This document shows, piece after piece, positions 16,573-24,482 of a DNA stretch of 64,000 nucleotides. The first letter of the stretch is position 1; every line of letters starts with the position of its first letter. The stretch is from Bacteroidales bacterium UBA4070. Its GTDB lineage: Bacteria; Bacteroidota; Bacteroidia; Bacteroidales; VadinHA17. The notes beneath the pieces were generated by a model. The model was not told the origin of the DNA. It worked only from the letters and a program-made list of their open reading frames with translations, and ran no database searches. The translations under genes were made by a program, and so were the position numbers. Location: the NCBI GenBank assembly GCA_002383485.1, contig DFYY01000012.1, forward strand, positions 111,033 through 175,032, written 5' to 3'.

Positions 16573-17832
16573 ATGAGAACATTGACTACGGTTTCAGTTA
16601 TCGCCGGCTTGCTTTTCCTGACGGGATGCGCCGGAAACTTCAACAAGCTGACTTCTGAAGAAGCTGAGCAGGGGTGGGAACTGCTGTTTGACGGCAAAAG
16701 CCTGGATCAGTGGCGATTGTATAACAGCGAGGGCACCGGCACCTGGGGTGTTGAAGACGGATGTCTCACTGCAGACGGCACCGGCAGCGACAGCACAGGT
16801 TATATAATCAGTAAAAAGGAATATGCCAGTTTTGATCTGAAGTTTGACTGGAAGATTGCACCCGAAGGCAACAGCGGTGTAATGTACCATGTGGTTGAAT
16901 CTGACAGGTTCAATACACCCTATCTGACAGGTCCTGAATACCAGCTTATTGATGATGCAGGCTGGCCCGGAGATCTGGAAGAGTGGCAGAAGACCGGTGC
17001 AGATTACGCAATGTACCTGCCGGATACTGCGAAGAAGATACTTAATGAACCCGAAGAATGGAACAGTTCGCGAATTCTCTTTGATAACGGTCACGCAGAA
17101 TACTGGCTGAACGGTGAGAAGATTATTGAGTTTGAAGCCTGGACCCCTGAGTGGTTTGCCCTTAAGAACAGCGGCAAATGGGCCGGCGCTCCCGAATACG
17201 GACTGGCCGCCACAGGGCACCTGAGTCTTCAGGACCACGGCTCAAGGGTGTGGTTCAGAAACATGAAAATTAAGGAACTGCCTGCAAAAGAAAGCGGCCC
17301 GGTTGCCCTCTTCAACGGTTATGACCTTTCGGGATGGACACAGTACGGAACGGAGAAGTGGTACGTTGAAGACAGCCTCCTTGTCTGCGAAAGCGGTCCG
17401 GACAAAGGCTATGGTTATCTTGCCACTGACATGTACTATAAAGACTTCGACCTTTCGGTCGATTTCAGACAGGTATCTGACGGCAACAGCGGCGTTTTCT
17501 TCAGGTCGGTGATAGATGGCACCAGGATTTCAGGCTGGCAGGTAGAGGTGGCTCCCGAAGGAAATGACACAGGCGGCATCTACGAGTCATACGGAAGAGG
17601 CTGGCTTGTACAGATCCCTGACGAAAAGGAAAATATTCTTCTGCCCGGAGAATGGAACCGGATGAGAATTAAAGTTGTCGGTCCGGATGTCACCGTATGG
17701 CTCAATGATACCGAGATGACACGGTTTAATGACCCTGTTATCGGAAAGGCCAATGGCAGAATTGCACTCCAGATCCATGACGGTGGAGGGATCAGGGTGC
17801 TATGGAAAAACCTCGTTATACAACCTCTTTAA
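16573..17832 (+). CDS. Lipoprotein with two DUF1080 (3-keto-disaccharide hydrolase-like) domains
   Basis: 419 residues. Lipobox LTGC puts the lipid on Cys19. Two consecutive DUF1080 concanavalin-like domains follow, about residues 30-235 and 240-418, each opening with LFDGKSLDQW or LFNGYDLSGW and containing DFxxxxDxxxxxxGNSGVxxR/H. DUF1080 proteins act on sugars, including 3-keto-glycoside hydrolysis. The repeated domain is a variant layout. No neighbouring sugar genes, so the substrate is open. It is followed by a strong hairpin at 17884-17927. Confidence 0.85.
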   Translation: MRTLTTVSVIAGLLFLTGCAGNFNKLTSEEAEQGWELLFDGKSLDQWRLYNSEGTGTWGVEDGCLTADGTGSDSTGYIISKKEYASFDLKFDWKIAPEGNSGVMYHVVESDRFNTPYLTGPEYQLIDDAGWPGDLEEWQKTGADYAMYLPDTAKKILNEPEEWNSSRILFDNGHAEYWLNGEKIIEFEAWTPEWFALKNSGKWAGAPEYGLAATGHLSLQDHGSRVWFRNMKIKELPAKESGPVALFNGYDLSGWTQYGTEKWYVEDSLLVCESGPDKGYGYLATDMYYKDFDLSVDFRQVSDGNSGVFFRSVIDGTRISGWQVEVAPEGNDTGGIYESYGRGWLVQIPDEKENILLPGEWNRMRIKVVGPDVTVWLNDTEMTRFNDPVIGKANGRIALQIHDGGGIRVLWKNLVIQPL

Positions 17833-17874
17833 GCTGCCCTGTAATAATCGGGCCGGAGTGATCCCGGGATCCTG

Positions 17875-17927
17875 AAAAAAAATCTACGAAGCCCCGATGC
17901 CGGATATTCAGGCACGGGGCTTCGTAG
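17875..17927 (-). terminator. Strong terminator serving the minus strand
   Basis: Perfect 13-bp stem CTACGAAGCCCCG/CGGGGCTTCGTAG with an inner TGCC/GGCA extension. Read on the minus strand it is followed by A then nine T. It lies between the convergent DUF1080 gene and the LolA-like remnant and may stop both. Confidence 0.85.
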
Positions 17928-17968
17928 TTATATAAGATGTTGCTGATCTGAAACTAAGAGCGAACTGA

Positions 17969-18340
17969 TTATCTCGTCAGGCTCTCAACCGAAAAAGTAT
18001 TGTCAGCAATGGTTGCAGAGGTGTTAACCTGGTCAAATTTGACCCTGGAACTTCTTCCGTTAAGATGATTTGTAGCGACCATATCCGTCATGACATAACC
18101 TTCCTTACCGGCAATTGGCTGGGTGGCCACAATCTCTATCGTCTTGAACAGTTCGTTGTCTAAGTTGTAAAAGTCGATCTTCTTTGTTTTAAGGCTGCCC
18201 GTCTCGAGGTATGTCACCTTTCTCGAAAAACCGTATTCATCGGCTTTATCCATCAGTTGCACGGGATCTGACTGCTGTGCCAGCATGGCCTGCAGTGACA
18301 GCACCGATACTGCTGACAATAGGAATAACATCATTTTCAT
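17969..18340 (-). pseudogene. Outer membrane lipoprotein-sorting (LolA-like) protein with internal deletion
   Basis: 123 codons from ATG 18340. A signal peptide (MKMMLFLLSAVSVLSL...) and the first mature residues DPVQLMDKADEYG run straight into FSRKVTYLETGSLKTKKIDFYN, which in relatives of about 250 residues lies in the last third. The C-terminal half (MTDMVATNHLNGRSSRVKFDQV, FSVESLTR) is normal. So roughly 120 residues of the central sheet are missing, in frame. Such genes normally follow an RND exporter gene, as its remnant does here. Possibly still translated, unlikely to be functional. Confidence 0.65.
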
Positions 18341-18725
18341 TGTTTCTTCTGTTTTTATTGTTTGGTTTCTGATTTGTCTCAATGAATGAAGGCTTGAAAT
18401 AAAGCATGAATGCCGGCATGACTATTATGGCGTAGAGAAGGCAGGATCCTATGGCCAGAAGAGTCAGGTATCCGAAGAATCTGATGGACAGGAACCCGGA
18501 GATAAAGGTGGCCGAGAATCCGGCCATCACGCTCAACGCATTGATAACAATGCTTCGCCCGGTTGTCCTGTAAGTGGCAAGGATAGCTTCAGGGTGCGAA
18601 ATTCCCTTTTTCAGTTCAATCTTGTATCTCCAGAGGAACTGGATGGTAAAGTCAACCCCGACACCAATCATTATTGAAGACAGCAGTGCGGTGGCAGCGT
18701 CGATGGCTACGCCTGTAAGATCCAT
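18246..18725 (-). pseudogene. C-terminal fragment of an RND/MMPL-type exporter
   Basis: The frame holds the last membrane region of an RND-superfamily (MMPL-like) exporter: GVAIDAATALLSSIMIGVGVDFTIQFLWRY, ALSVMAGFSATFISGF, FFGYLTLLAIGSCLLYAIIVMPAFML. Family members are about 750-800 residues; here some 640 N-terminal residues are absent and the sequence begins abruptly at the AraC junction near 18726. At the 3' end the frame runs past the expected stop into the LolA-like gene. A deletion evidently joined the regulator gene to the exporter tail. Confidence 0.75.
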
Positions 18726-19679
18726 TAACGAAGGAGAAGAAGTTCCGGCCGTGCTTCTCGTTGAGGGCTTCGGTTATGTAATGTCTCGGTATCCCGGTTC
18801 TCCTTGAAAGGTCTGCAATTGAAAGGTCCCCGTTAAGAAAGGGTTTCTCTTCATCCATATACTTGAGCAGGGTTGTCAGGTATTCCTCGGCCTGCTCGTC
18901 ACGCAACCCGCTCCTGGCATACCTTTCAGTTCCGTTAGCCGGGACAACTGTCTCCTCTTCTGTGCTTACATAAGGATAATCGAGCATTTCGGGCTGCCGG
19001 ATTGCATAAAAACTGTAGGCAAACGAGAAGAAGGCAATCATGAAGAATGTAAGTACGTATGGATCAAAGGGAAGCAATCCGGAGAAAATATCAATTCCTC
19101 CAAGTATAAAGACAATAACATAGCCTGCATAAAATGTTATGGAAAGGATTTTCATCCAGTTAAGGGACAGCTTTGCAGAGGTGAAGGAGATCATATCCCT
19201 GAGTCGTTTCTGGTGATCCCGTATTTCAAGGAAAGAGAGGCCGCTGTAGACTGTAACCGACAGAAAGAAGCAGATGCCGTAGACAATTCTGAGTGGTATG
19301 AACCTGTCTATGACCAGGAATCCGCTCAGGTCATCCAGAACAGGTTCTTCACGGAATATAACCGAGACGGCAAAGAAGACGAGAAGAGGAATGAAATGAA
19401 ATGAAGTGCATTCCAGGGTGAGAATCTGAGCAGGGGTCTTGTCATGTGCCTGATGTACAGCCAGAGGAGAGGGCCGTAGGTAAAAGCGAGGAAGGGGAAT
19501 GAATACATGTCCAGCACTGTACGGTTGATCAGGGCAAAGATCATTTCTATGCAGAAGAGGAAAACCCATGCAGTCATTATCCTGTTTGCGGTGGTAAAAG
19601 GTTTTCGCGTTGCGATAAGAAGTCCTGCGAAAAACGATTGGGTAATTCCTATATATAAGACTGGTTCAATGAAATCCAT
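18726..19679 (-). pseudogene. AraC family regulator with membrane domain, frameshifted and truncated
   Basis: The start MDFIEPVLYIGITQSFFAGLLIATRKP and six or seven hydrophobic segments match the membrane-sensor AraC proteins of Bacteroidota. The frame breaks at 19391-19405, where ATGAA is repeated three times; removing one 5-base unit restores continuous WNALHFIPLLVFFAVSVIF. At the other end the DNA-binding domain stops after its first helix-turn-helix (LSIADLSRRTGIPRHYITEAL...FFSFVN) at the fusion with the exporter fragment near 18726. Two independent lesions, so this is a dead gene. Confidence 0.75.
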
Positions 19680-19765
19680 GTCTGTCAGAATATTCAGCTA
19701 AATTAACAAAAGGATTAAAAAATACGTTACATTTGAGATATCAGGCACATAAAGAAGATCGCAAT

Positions 19766-20638
19766 ATGAGTATTTTGCTTAACTCGGAGTCGAGGGTGAT
19801 CATTCAGGGCTTCACCGGCAGTGAAGGAACATTTCATGCCGCTCAGATGATCGAATACGGCACAAAGGTTGTTGGCGGAGTAACACCCGGAAAAGGAGGT
19901 CAGACACATCTCGGACTGCCGGTATTCAACACCGTGAGGGAGGCAGTCAGAGCCACCGGTGCTGATACCTCAGTGATATTTGTACCACCGGCATATGCGT
20001 CCGATTCGGTTATTGAGGCTGCTGAAGCCGGTATAATGCTGATTGTAGCAATAACCGAAGGGATTCCGGTTGCCGATATGGTGAGGGTCAAGAAGTTCCT
20101 GCGTGACTATAATGCCACGCTCATCGGTCCGAACTGTCCCGGCGTCATCACGCCGGGCGAGGCCAAGGTGGGCATAATGCCCGGATTTATCCATAAGAAG
20201 GGAAGGATAGGGGTGATATCGCGGTCAGGGACTCTTACTTACGAAGCAGTTGACCAGCTCACCAAGCTGGGCTTGGGACAATCAACATGCGTTGGAATAG
20301 GCGGTGATCCGGTGATCGGGTCCACCTCACTTGACATACTCAGACTGATGATGAATGATCCCGGAACGGATGCCATTGTGCTTATTGGTGAGATTGGGGG
20401 TGTGATGGAGGCAGACGTTGCCTACTGGGTAAAGGATAACGGTACCAAACCGGTTATCGGATTCATTGCCGGTCAGACGGCGCCCAAAGGCAGACGCATG
20501 GGTCATGCAGGTGCCATAATAGGCGGCGCGAATGACACTGCCGAAGCCAAGATGAGAATAATGGCCGAGTGCGGCATACACGTTGTGAAATCGCCGGCCG
20601 ATATTGGGTCGATGGTGGCAGAGGTGCTGCATAAATAA
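19766..20638 (+). CDS. sucD: Succinate--CoA ligase (ADP/GDP-forming) subunit alpha
   Basis: Alpha subunit of succinyl-CoA synthetase: binds CoA and carries the phosphohistidine. 290 residues from ATG 19766. CoA-binding N-terminus (VIIQGFTGSEGTFHA, YGTKVVGGVTPGKGG), then ISRSGTLTYEAVDQLT and the active-site GHAGAII with the histidine. Standard length. The beta subunit gene (sucC) is not in the window, so the two are unlinked here unless another sucC lies elsewhere. A -7 match TACATTTG lies at 19728-19735. fabG follows after 32 bp. Confidence 0.95.
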   Translation: MSILLNSESRVIIQGFTGSEGTFHAAQMIEYGTKVVGGVTPGKGGQTHLGLPVFNTVREAVRATGADTSVIFVPPAYASDSVIEAAEAGIMLIVAITEGIPVADMVRVKKFLRDYNATLIGPNCPGVITPGEAKVGIMPGFIHKKGRIGVISRSGTLTYEAVDQLTKLGLGQSTCVGIGGDPVIGSTSLDILRLMMNDPGTDAIVLIGEIGGVMEADVAYWVKDNGTKPVIGFIAGQTAPKGRRMGHAGAIIGGANDTAEAKMRIMAECGIHVVKSPADIGSMVAEVLHK

Positions 20639-20670
20639 ATTCCTATATTTGTCCCCAAAATTTTACGAAA

Positions 20671-21417
20671 ATGAGATTACTCGAAGGAAAGACAGCAGTG
20701 ATCACAGGCGGATCACGCGGCATAGGCAAGGGAATCGCGATGCGTTTCGCTGCCGAGGGTGCCAACATAGCCATCACCAACATAATCGACAATGAGGAGT
20801 TTGCGGATGCAGTGAGAGAGATAGCTGCCCTCGGAGTGAAGGCAAAGGGATATGTTTCGGATGCTTCAGTCTATGCCGATGCCGAGAATGTTATTGATAA
20901 GATTGTGAATGACTTCGGCAGTGTCGATATTCTTGTCAACAATGCAGGAATAACCCGTGACACTCTTCTGATGAGAATGACCGAGGAGCAGTGGGATCAG
21001 GTGCTGACAGTGAACCTGAAATCGGTCTTCAACCTTACCAAGGCTGCTATTAAACCGATGATGAAGCAGAAAAACGGTTCAATTATCAACATGAGTTCAG
21101 TGGTTGGTGTAAGCGGTAATGCCGGGCAGGCAAACTACTCAGCCTCCAAGGCCGGTATTATAGGATTCACCAAGAGTGTTGCGAAGGAATTGGGCTCGCG
21201 CAATGTAAGGTGCAATGCCATCGCTCCCGGATTCATCCTGACCGAGATGACAAGCAAGCTGCCGGAAGATGTGAAGAATGACTGGATAGCGAAGATCCCT
21301 CTAAGGCGCGGAGGACTGCCTGAGGATGTGGCAAATGCGACTCTGTTCCTGGCCTCAGACCTCTCATCATATATCACCGGACAGACACTTCATGTCTGTG
21401 GTGGCATGGCGATGTAA
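20671..21417 (+). CDS. fabG: 3-oxoacyl-[ACP] reductase
   Basis: NADPH-dependent reduction of 3-ketoacyl-ACP in fatty acid elongation. 248 residues with the FabG pattern: TGGSRGIGKGIA cofactor loop, NNAGIT, catalytic Ser in INMSSVVG, YSASKAGIIGFTKS, and the C-terminal GQTLHVCGGMAM. Closely spaced after sucD and probably co-transcribed, though no functional link is evident. The promoter of the small RNA gene begins 6 bases after its stop. Confidence 0.93.
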   Translation: MRLLEGKTAVITGGSRGIGKGIAMRFAAEGANIAITNIIDNEEFADAVREIAALGVKAKGYVSDASVYADAENVIDKIVNDFGSVDILVNNAGITRDTLLMRMTEEQWDQVLTVNLKSVFNLTKAAIKPMMKQKNGSIINMSSVVGVSGNAGQANYSASKAGIIGFTKSVAKELGSRNVRCNAIAPGFILTEMTSKLPEDVKNDWIAKIPLRRGGLPEDVANATLFLASDLSSYITGQTLHVCGGMAM

Positions 21418-21422
21418 AATAA

Positions 21423-21451
21423 TTTGGGAATTGATTAATTTATTATATTTG
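21423..21451 (+). promoter_or_regulatory. Promoter of the small RNA gene
   Basis: TTTG at 21423-21426, 17 bases, then a perfect TAnnTTTG (TATATTTG, 21444-21451). The expected start point falls at about 21457, the first base of the closing stem of the RNA. Confidence 0.6.
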
Positions 21452-21456
21452 CACCG

Positions 21457-21540
21457 GCAGGGCGCTATTCCCTCAAGCACGAGGAAATGCAGCGAGACAT
21501 AATTATTCCACACTTATTTCTTAGGCGCCCTGCTTTTTTT
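21457..21540 (+). ncRNA. Candidate structured small RNA of about 80 nt
   Basis: The ends pair perfectly: GCAGGGCGC (21457-21465) with GCGCCCTGC (21525-21533), then seven T. Inside, ATTCCCTC/GAGGAAAT can form a hairpin with loop AAGCAC and one C-A mismatch. It has its own promoter directly upstream and no ORF. The closing stem plus T-run also makes it a terminator. Size and the GGAAATGCAGC segment suggested the small SRP RNA, but the symmetric-loop signature (CAGG ... AGCAG) is not clear, so I leave the family open. Confidence 0.5.
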
Positions 21541-21551
21541 ATTGTATATAT

Positions 21552-21623
21552 GCCTCCTTAGCTCAGTGGTAGAGCAGCTCACTCGTAATGAGCAGGTCGT
21601 GGGTTCAACTCCCATGGGAGGCT
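21552..21623 (+). tRNA. tRNA-Thr (CGT)
   Basis: Complete cloverleaf: acceptor GCCTCCT/GGGAGGC, D arm GCTC-AGTGGTA-GAGC, anticodon arm GCTCA-CTCGTAA-TGAGC giving anticodon CGT, and T arm with GTTCAAC. CCA is not encoded. Confidence 0.95.
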
Positions 21624-21642
21624 CGGAGAAAAGAAGACAGCA

Positions 21643-21733
21643 GGCAACAGGCAATAGTGGATTAGGTTGGCCATCAAGAATTGTAGAACAGAGGCAAAAG
21701 AACAATAATATTCCCCGTAGGGGATAAAGAATT
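21643..21733 (+). repeat. Inter-tRNA repeat: CAGGCAA words and GTA-loop hairpin, copy D
   Basis: Between the two tRNA genes lie CAGGCAACAGGCAATAG, then CAAGAATTGTAGAACAG, then the hairpin TCCCC-GTA-GGGGA (21712-21724) followed by AAGAATT. It combines the two intergenic repeat types of the window. Confidence 0.6.
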
Positions 21734-21739
21734 AAAGAG

Positions 21740-21812
21740 GCGGGAATAGCTCAGTTGGTAGAGCATCAGCTTCCCAAGCTGAGGGCCGCGAGTTCGAATC
21801 TCGTTTCCCGCT
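21740..21812 (+). tRNA. tRNA-Gly (CCC)
   Basis: Acceptor GCGGGAA/TTCCCGC, D arm GCTC/GAGC, anticodon arm TCAGC-TTCCCAA-GCTGA giving anticodon CCC, T arm with GTTCGAATC. CCA is not encoded. Confidence 0.95.
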
Positions 21813-21878
21813 CAGACAAAAAGCAGGCCACGCCAGTGACCCCTTTTTACCTGATAGTCAGGTATCTGTTCCGGCAGG

Positions 21879-22181
21879 TCAGTATCCGGCTTTGCGGTCC
21901 TCCGGAACCGGAGCATCCAGCCGTGTACCGCACCTCTTGCAGTAAATGGCATCATCATCATGCCTGTCATACATGCATGCGGAGTATATATTCGAGAAGG
22001 AAGACTACTGTGATAAACCATTCAATTGTATGTATAACAATCCCGAACTGCTCCCGGATGGATGTAATACTGTCCAGGAGTACAAGTAATACGCTGAGAA
22101 AGATCAGCACAATAATTGTTACATCAAATAGTTTGCCTTCGCGGGTGTGATCTTGTAGATTCTGTTCTTGTTAAATGCCAT
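21879..22181 (-). pseudogene. Voltage-gated ion channel gene, frameshifted with large internal deletion
   Basis: ATG 22181 opens MAFNKNRIYKI; a one-base shift then gives HTREGKLFDVTIIVLIFLSV, then LLVLLDSITSIREQFG and EWFITVVFLLEYILR. These are the S1 and S2 helices of a Kch/ion transport protein. Immediately after, in another frame, comes HDDDAIYCKRCGTRL, the zinc-ribbon-like tail I associate with Bacteroidota channels of this type. The pore and S3-S6 helices are gone. It follows the HtpX-like gene by 17 bases on the same strand. Confidence 0.7.
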
Positions 22182-22198
22182 TGCTTCAAGGGGCTGAT

Positions 22199-23131
22199 TC
22201 AGAACTGTCTCAGCAAAGCAATACGTTTTTCAATTGGCGGATGGGTCCTGAATATTGAACCGAACTGAAAAGAGACAGGTCTCTCTTTCTTTGGTTCCGG
22301 ATTATCAATGAACATCTGTGCCACATCATTGCGCCTGACAGCTTCAATTGTAGGATCGGCTGAGATCTTCTCCAGTGCTGAAGCCAGGGCAAGCGGATTC
22401 CTGGTCATGTTTGCAGAGCCTGCATCGGCCATATATTCGCGCTGGCGCGAAATGGCGAACCGGAAGACGGAGGAGAGGAAGTACCCGACTGCGGCAAGCA
22501 GCAGTGCAATTATCACAGCCCTGCCGTCTTTCCTGTTGCTGCCACCGCTGAAACGGGTGGTGCGAACCAGTGCTTCAGTGATAAAGGCAAAAATGCCCAC
22601 GAAAATTATGGATACGATGAGGAGCCTCACATCCCGGTTACGGATGTGAGTCAGCTCATGAGCAATCACAGCTTCGAGTTCAGCGTCATCCAGTTTGTCA
22701 ATTATGCCTCGCGAGAGGGAGACAGTAAAAGTAGGAGTGTTTATGCCGCTTGCAAAGGCATTCAGGGAGTCGTCATTTATTATGTTGATTTTTGGCATCG
22801 GCATACCACTTCCAATGCACAGGTTTTCAACCAGGTTATAAACGCGCTTATTCTCCTTCCTTGCAAGCGGAACGGAGCCTGTAGCCTTTTCAATCATGGT
22901 GGTGTGTGAAAACCAAGCTATTGCAAACCATATCGCCACTACGACGAGAACCCATGGTACGGAACTCATAAACAACTGGTTGGCCATCTCATACTTTGCA
23001 CCGGAGGCCGGCTGAAGGAGGAAGATGAAGAGCCATACCAATCCCAGCAGCACCACGGGAAAAAGAATGAGCAAAATGACAGATTTGAAGTTATTGCTCC
23101 ATATCTGACTGTTAAGCCCGGTGTACTTCAT
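22199..23131 (-). CDS. M48 family zinc metalloprotease, HtpX-like
   Basis: 310 residues. Two N-terminal membrane helices (about 18-40 and 57-77), the catalytic HELTH at 158-162, another hydrophobic pair around residues 168-220, and the third zinc ligand region near REYMADAGSA. HtpX-type proteases degrade misfolded membrane proteins with the active site facing the cytoplasm. It follows lemA by 5 bases; LemA-HtpX pairs are common and probably form a membrane quality-control unit. Confidence 0.9.
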   Translation of the reverse strand: MKYTGLNSQIWSNNFKSVILLILFPVVLLGLVWLFIFLLQPASGAKYEMANQLFMSSVPWVLVVVAIWFAIAWFSHTTMIEKATGSVPLARKENKRVYNLVENLCIGSGMPMPKINIINDDSLNAFASGINTPTFTVSLSRGIIDKLDDAELEAVIAHELTHIRNRDVRLLIVSIIFVGIFAFITEALVRTTRFSGGSNRKDGRAVIIALLLAAVGYFLSSVFRFAISRQREYMADAGSANMTRNPLALASALEKISADPTIEAVRRNDVAQMFIDNPEPKKERPVSFQFGSIFRTHPPIEKRIALLRQF

Positions 23132-23136
23132 TCCGG

Positions 23137-23691
23137 TCAGAAGTTCAGTTTTGGCGTCTCCTCTGCCTGTGCCCTGGCTTCAGCCAGGTCGTACATTGTC
23201 TCGCGTTTGAAACCGAACATCCCTGCAACAAGGTTTGACGGGAAGGTCTCAACGGCGTTGTTGAGTTCTTTTGTTGCCGAGTTGAAGAACCTGCGGGCAG
23301 ATGCCAGCTTGTTCTCGATGTCAGAGATCTCCTCCTGCAACTGGATGAAGTTGGTGCTTGCCTTCAGGTCAGGATAGGCTTCCACGGCTACCCTCAGTCC
23401 CTCAAGGGCTGAAGAAAGTTTGCCGTCAGCGGCGATCTTCTCGTCGATACCCTTTGCCTGCATAGCGTTGGCACGGGCATTGGTGATATCGGTCAGGACA
23501 GTGCTTTCGTGCTTCATGTAGGCCTTGACTGCCTCCACAAGCTGTGGTATAAGGTCAAGCCTCTGTTTCAGCTGCACATCGATATCCGCAAATGCATTCT
23601 CCCTGTTGTTCCTCAGCCGCACGAGGCGGTTGTAAAGGCTTACTGCCAGCAGGGCCAGGACAGCAATGATGATTAGCAGTGCATAGAACAT
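23137..23691 (-). CDS. lemA: LemA family protein
   Basis: 184 residues: one N-terminal membrane helix (FYALLIIIAVLALLAVSLYN) followed by the LemA helical bundle with NRLVRLRNNRENAFADIDVQLKQR and QRLDLIPQLVEAVKAYMKHE, then LKASTNFIQLQEEIS and ENKLASARRFFN. LemA proteins are membrane-anchored with an outward alpha-helical domain of uncertain role. Upstream partner of the HtpX-like protease gene. Confidence 0.93.
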   Translation of the reverse strand: MFYALLIIIAVLALLAVSLYNRLVRLRNNRENAFADIDVQLKQRLDLIPQLVEAVKAYMKHESTVLTDITNARANAMQAKGIDEKIAADGKLSSALEGLRVAVEAYPDLKASTNFIQLQEEISDIENKLASARRFFNSATKELNNAVETFPSNLVAGMFGFKRETMYDLAEARAQAEETPKLNF

Positions 23692-23756
23692 CTCTCTTTA
23701 TATTTATCTATTAGTCAGTAAAAATAATATTTTAAAACATATTTTCTGCCATATTT

Positions 23757-24410
23757 TCACATCTCCTCTCCTGCGTTCCATTCCATGAAGAACTGGTCGA
23801 GGTAGCGTACCATATAGTCATGCCTCTCGTCAGCAAGCCTGCGGCCGGTGGGAGTGTTCATCAGGTCCCTGAGGAGCAGCAGCTTGTCATAGAAGTGATG
23901 GATAGTTGAAACTGATTTCGAGCTGGTTCCCGGGAGCAGCGGAGGGTCAGTGATCTTCACGCGGTGGTCATAGATATCATTGCCTTTGAATCCTCCGTAA
24001 TTGAAGGCCCTGGCAATGCCTATGGCACCCATTGCATCGAGCCTGTCGGCATCCTGCACTATCTGCAGCTCAATGCTCGCCGGATCAGCTCTTCTCCCCT
24101 TTGAAAAGGAGATGTTTTCATTGATACTGATCACCTCACTGATCACTTCGCTGCTTATTCCAAGTGTGCCCAGTAATTTTCGTATCTCTTCCGGTCCGTC
24201 ATGTGCGGCAAATTTATGGTCACCCACATCGTGCAGCAGCGCCCCCAGTTCAACCGTCAGCCTGTTACCCCGCCCTTCACAATCGCGGATATACAGGGCC
24301 ATCCTTACCACCCTTTCAATATGTGACCATCCGTGGCCGCTGTCATGATTCTGCATCGCCTTCATGACAAACCTGCTCACCTCATCAATAATCTCCCTCT
24401 CATCTTTCAT
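23757..24410 (-). CDS. HD domain phosphohydrolase
   Basis: 217 residues from ATG 24410; the frame extends to 24569 but the extension crosses the cinA promoter and start. HD motif residues are visible: H in GHGWSHIERV, HD in LLHDVGDHKF, and a late D (QDADRLDAMGAIGIARAF). This matches the YedJ/YpgQ-type HD proteins, some of which hydrolyse nucleotides. The protein has the family's usual length. Divergent from cinA with a 72 bp gap. Confidence 0.88.
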   Translation of the reverse strand: MKDEREIIDEVSRFVMKAMQNHDSGHGWSHIERVVRMALYIRDCEGRGNRLTVELGALLHDVGDHKFAAHDGPEEIRKLLGTLGISSEVISEVISINENISFSKGRRADPASIELQIVQDADRLDAMGAIGIARAFNYGGFKGNDIYDHRVKITDPPLLPGTSSKSVSTIHHFYDKLLLLRDLMNTPTGRRLADERHDYMVRYLDQFFMEWNAGEEM

Positions 24411-24445
24411 CTGTTCATATCTGATTAAGTGATACAAAATATTGA

Positions 24446-24475
24446 TAATTTTGCCTCCTTCATCATAGGAGGCAA
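24446..24475 (+). promoter_or_regulatory. cinA -7 element and 5' leader hairpin
   Basis: TAATTTTG (24446-24453) matches TAnnTTTG. It overlaps an 8-bp perfect hairpin TTGCCTCC/GGAGGCAA with a 9-nt loop. The right arm contains GGAGG, the only Shine-Dalgarno-like sequence before the cinA ATG at 24483, so the stem could hide it. Confidence 0.45.
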
Positions 24476-24482
24476 GTAAGAT

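Noticed and set aside
16594..17238. 214-codon minus-strand ORF opposite the DUF1080 gene
   Set aside because: Antisense shadow of a clear two-domain lipoprotein; no start context or domain.
21457..21540. Calling the small RNA the SRP 4.5S RNA
   Set aside because: GGAAATGCAGC is suggestive, but an alternative hairpin (CCTC/GAGG) uses the same bases and the symmetric-loop motif is not convincing by eye.
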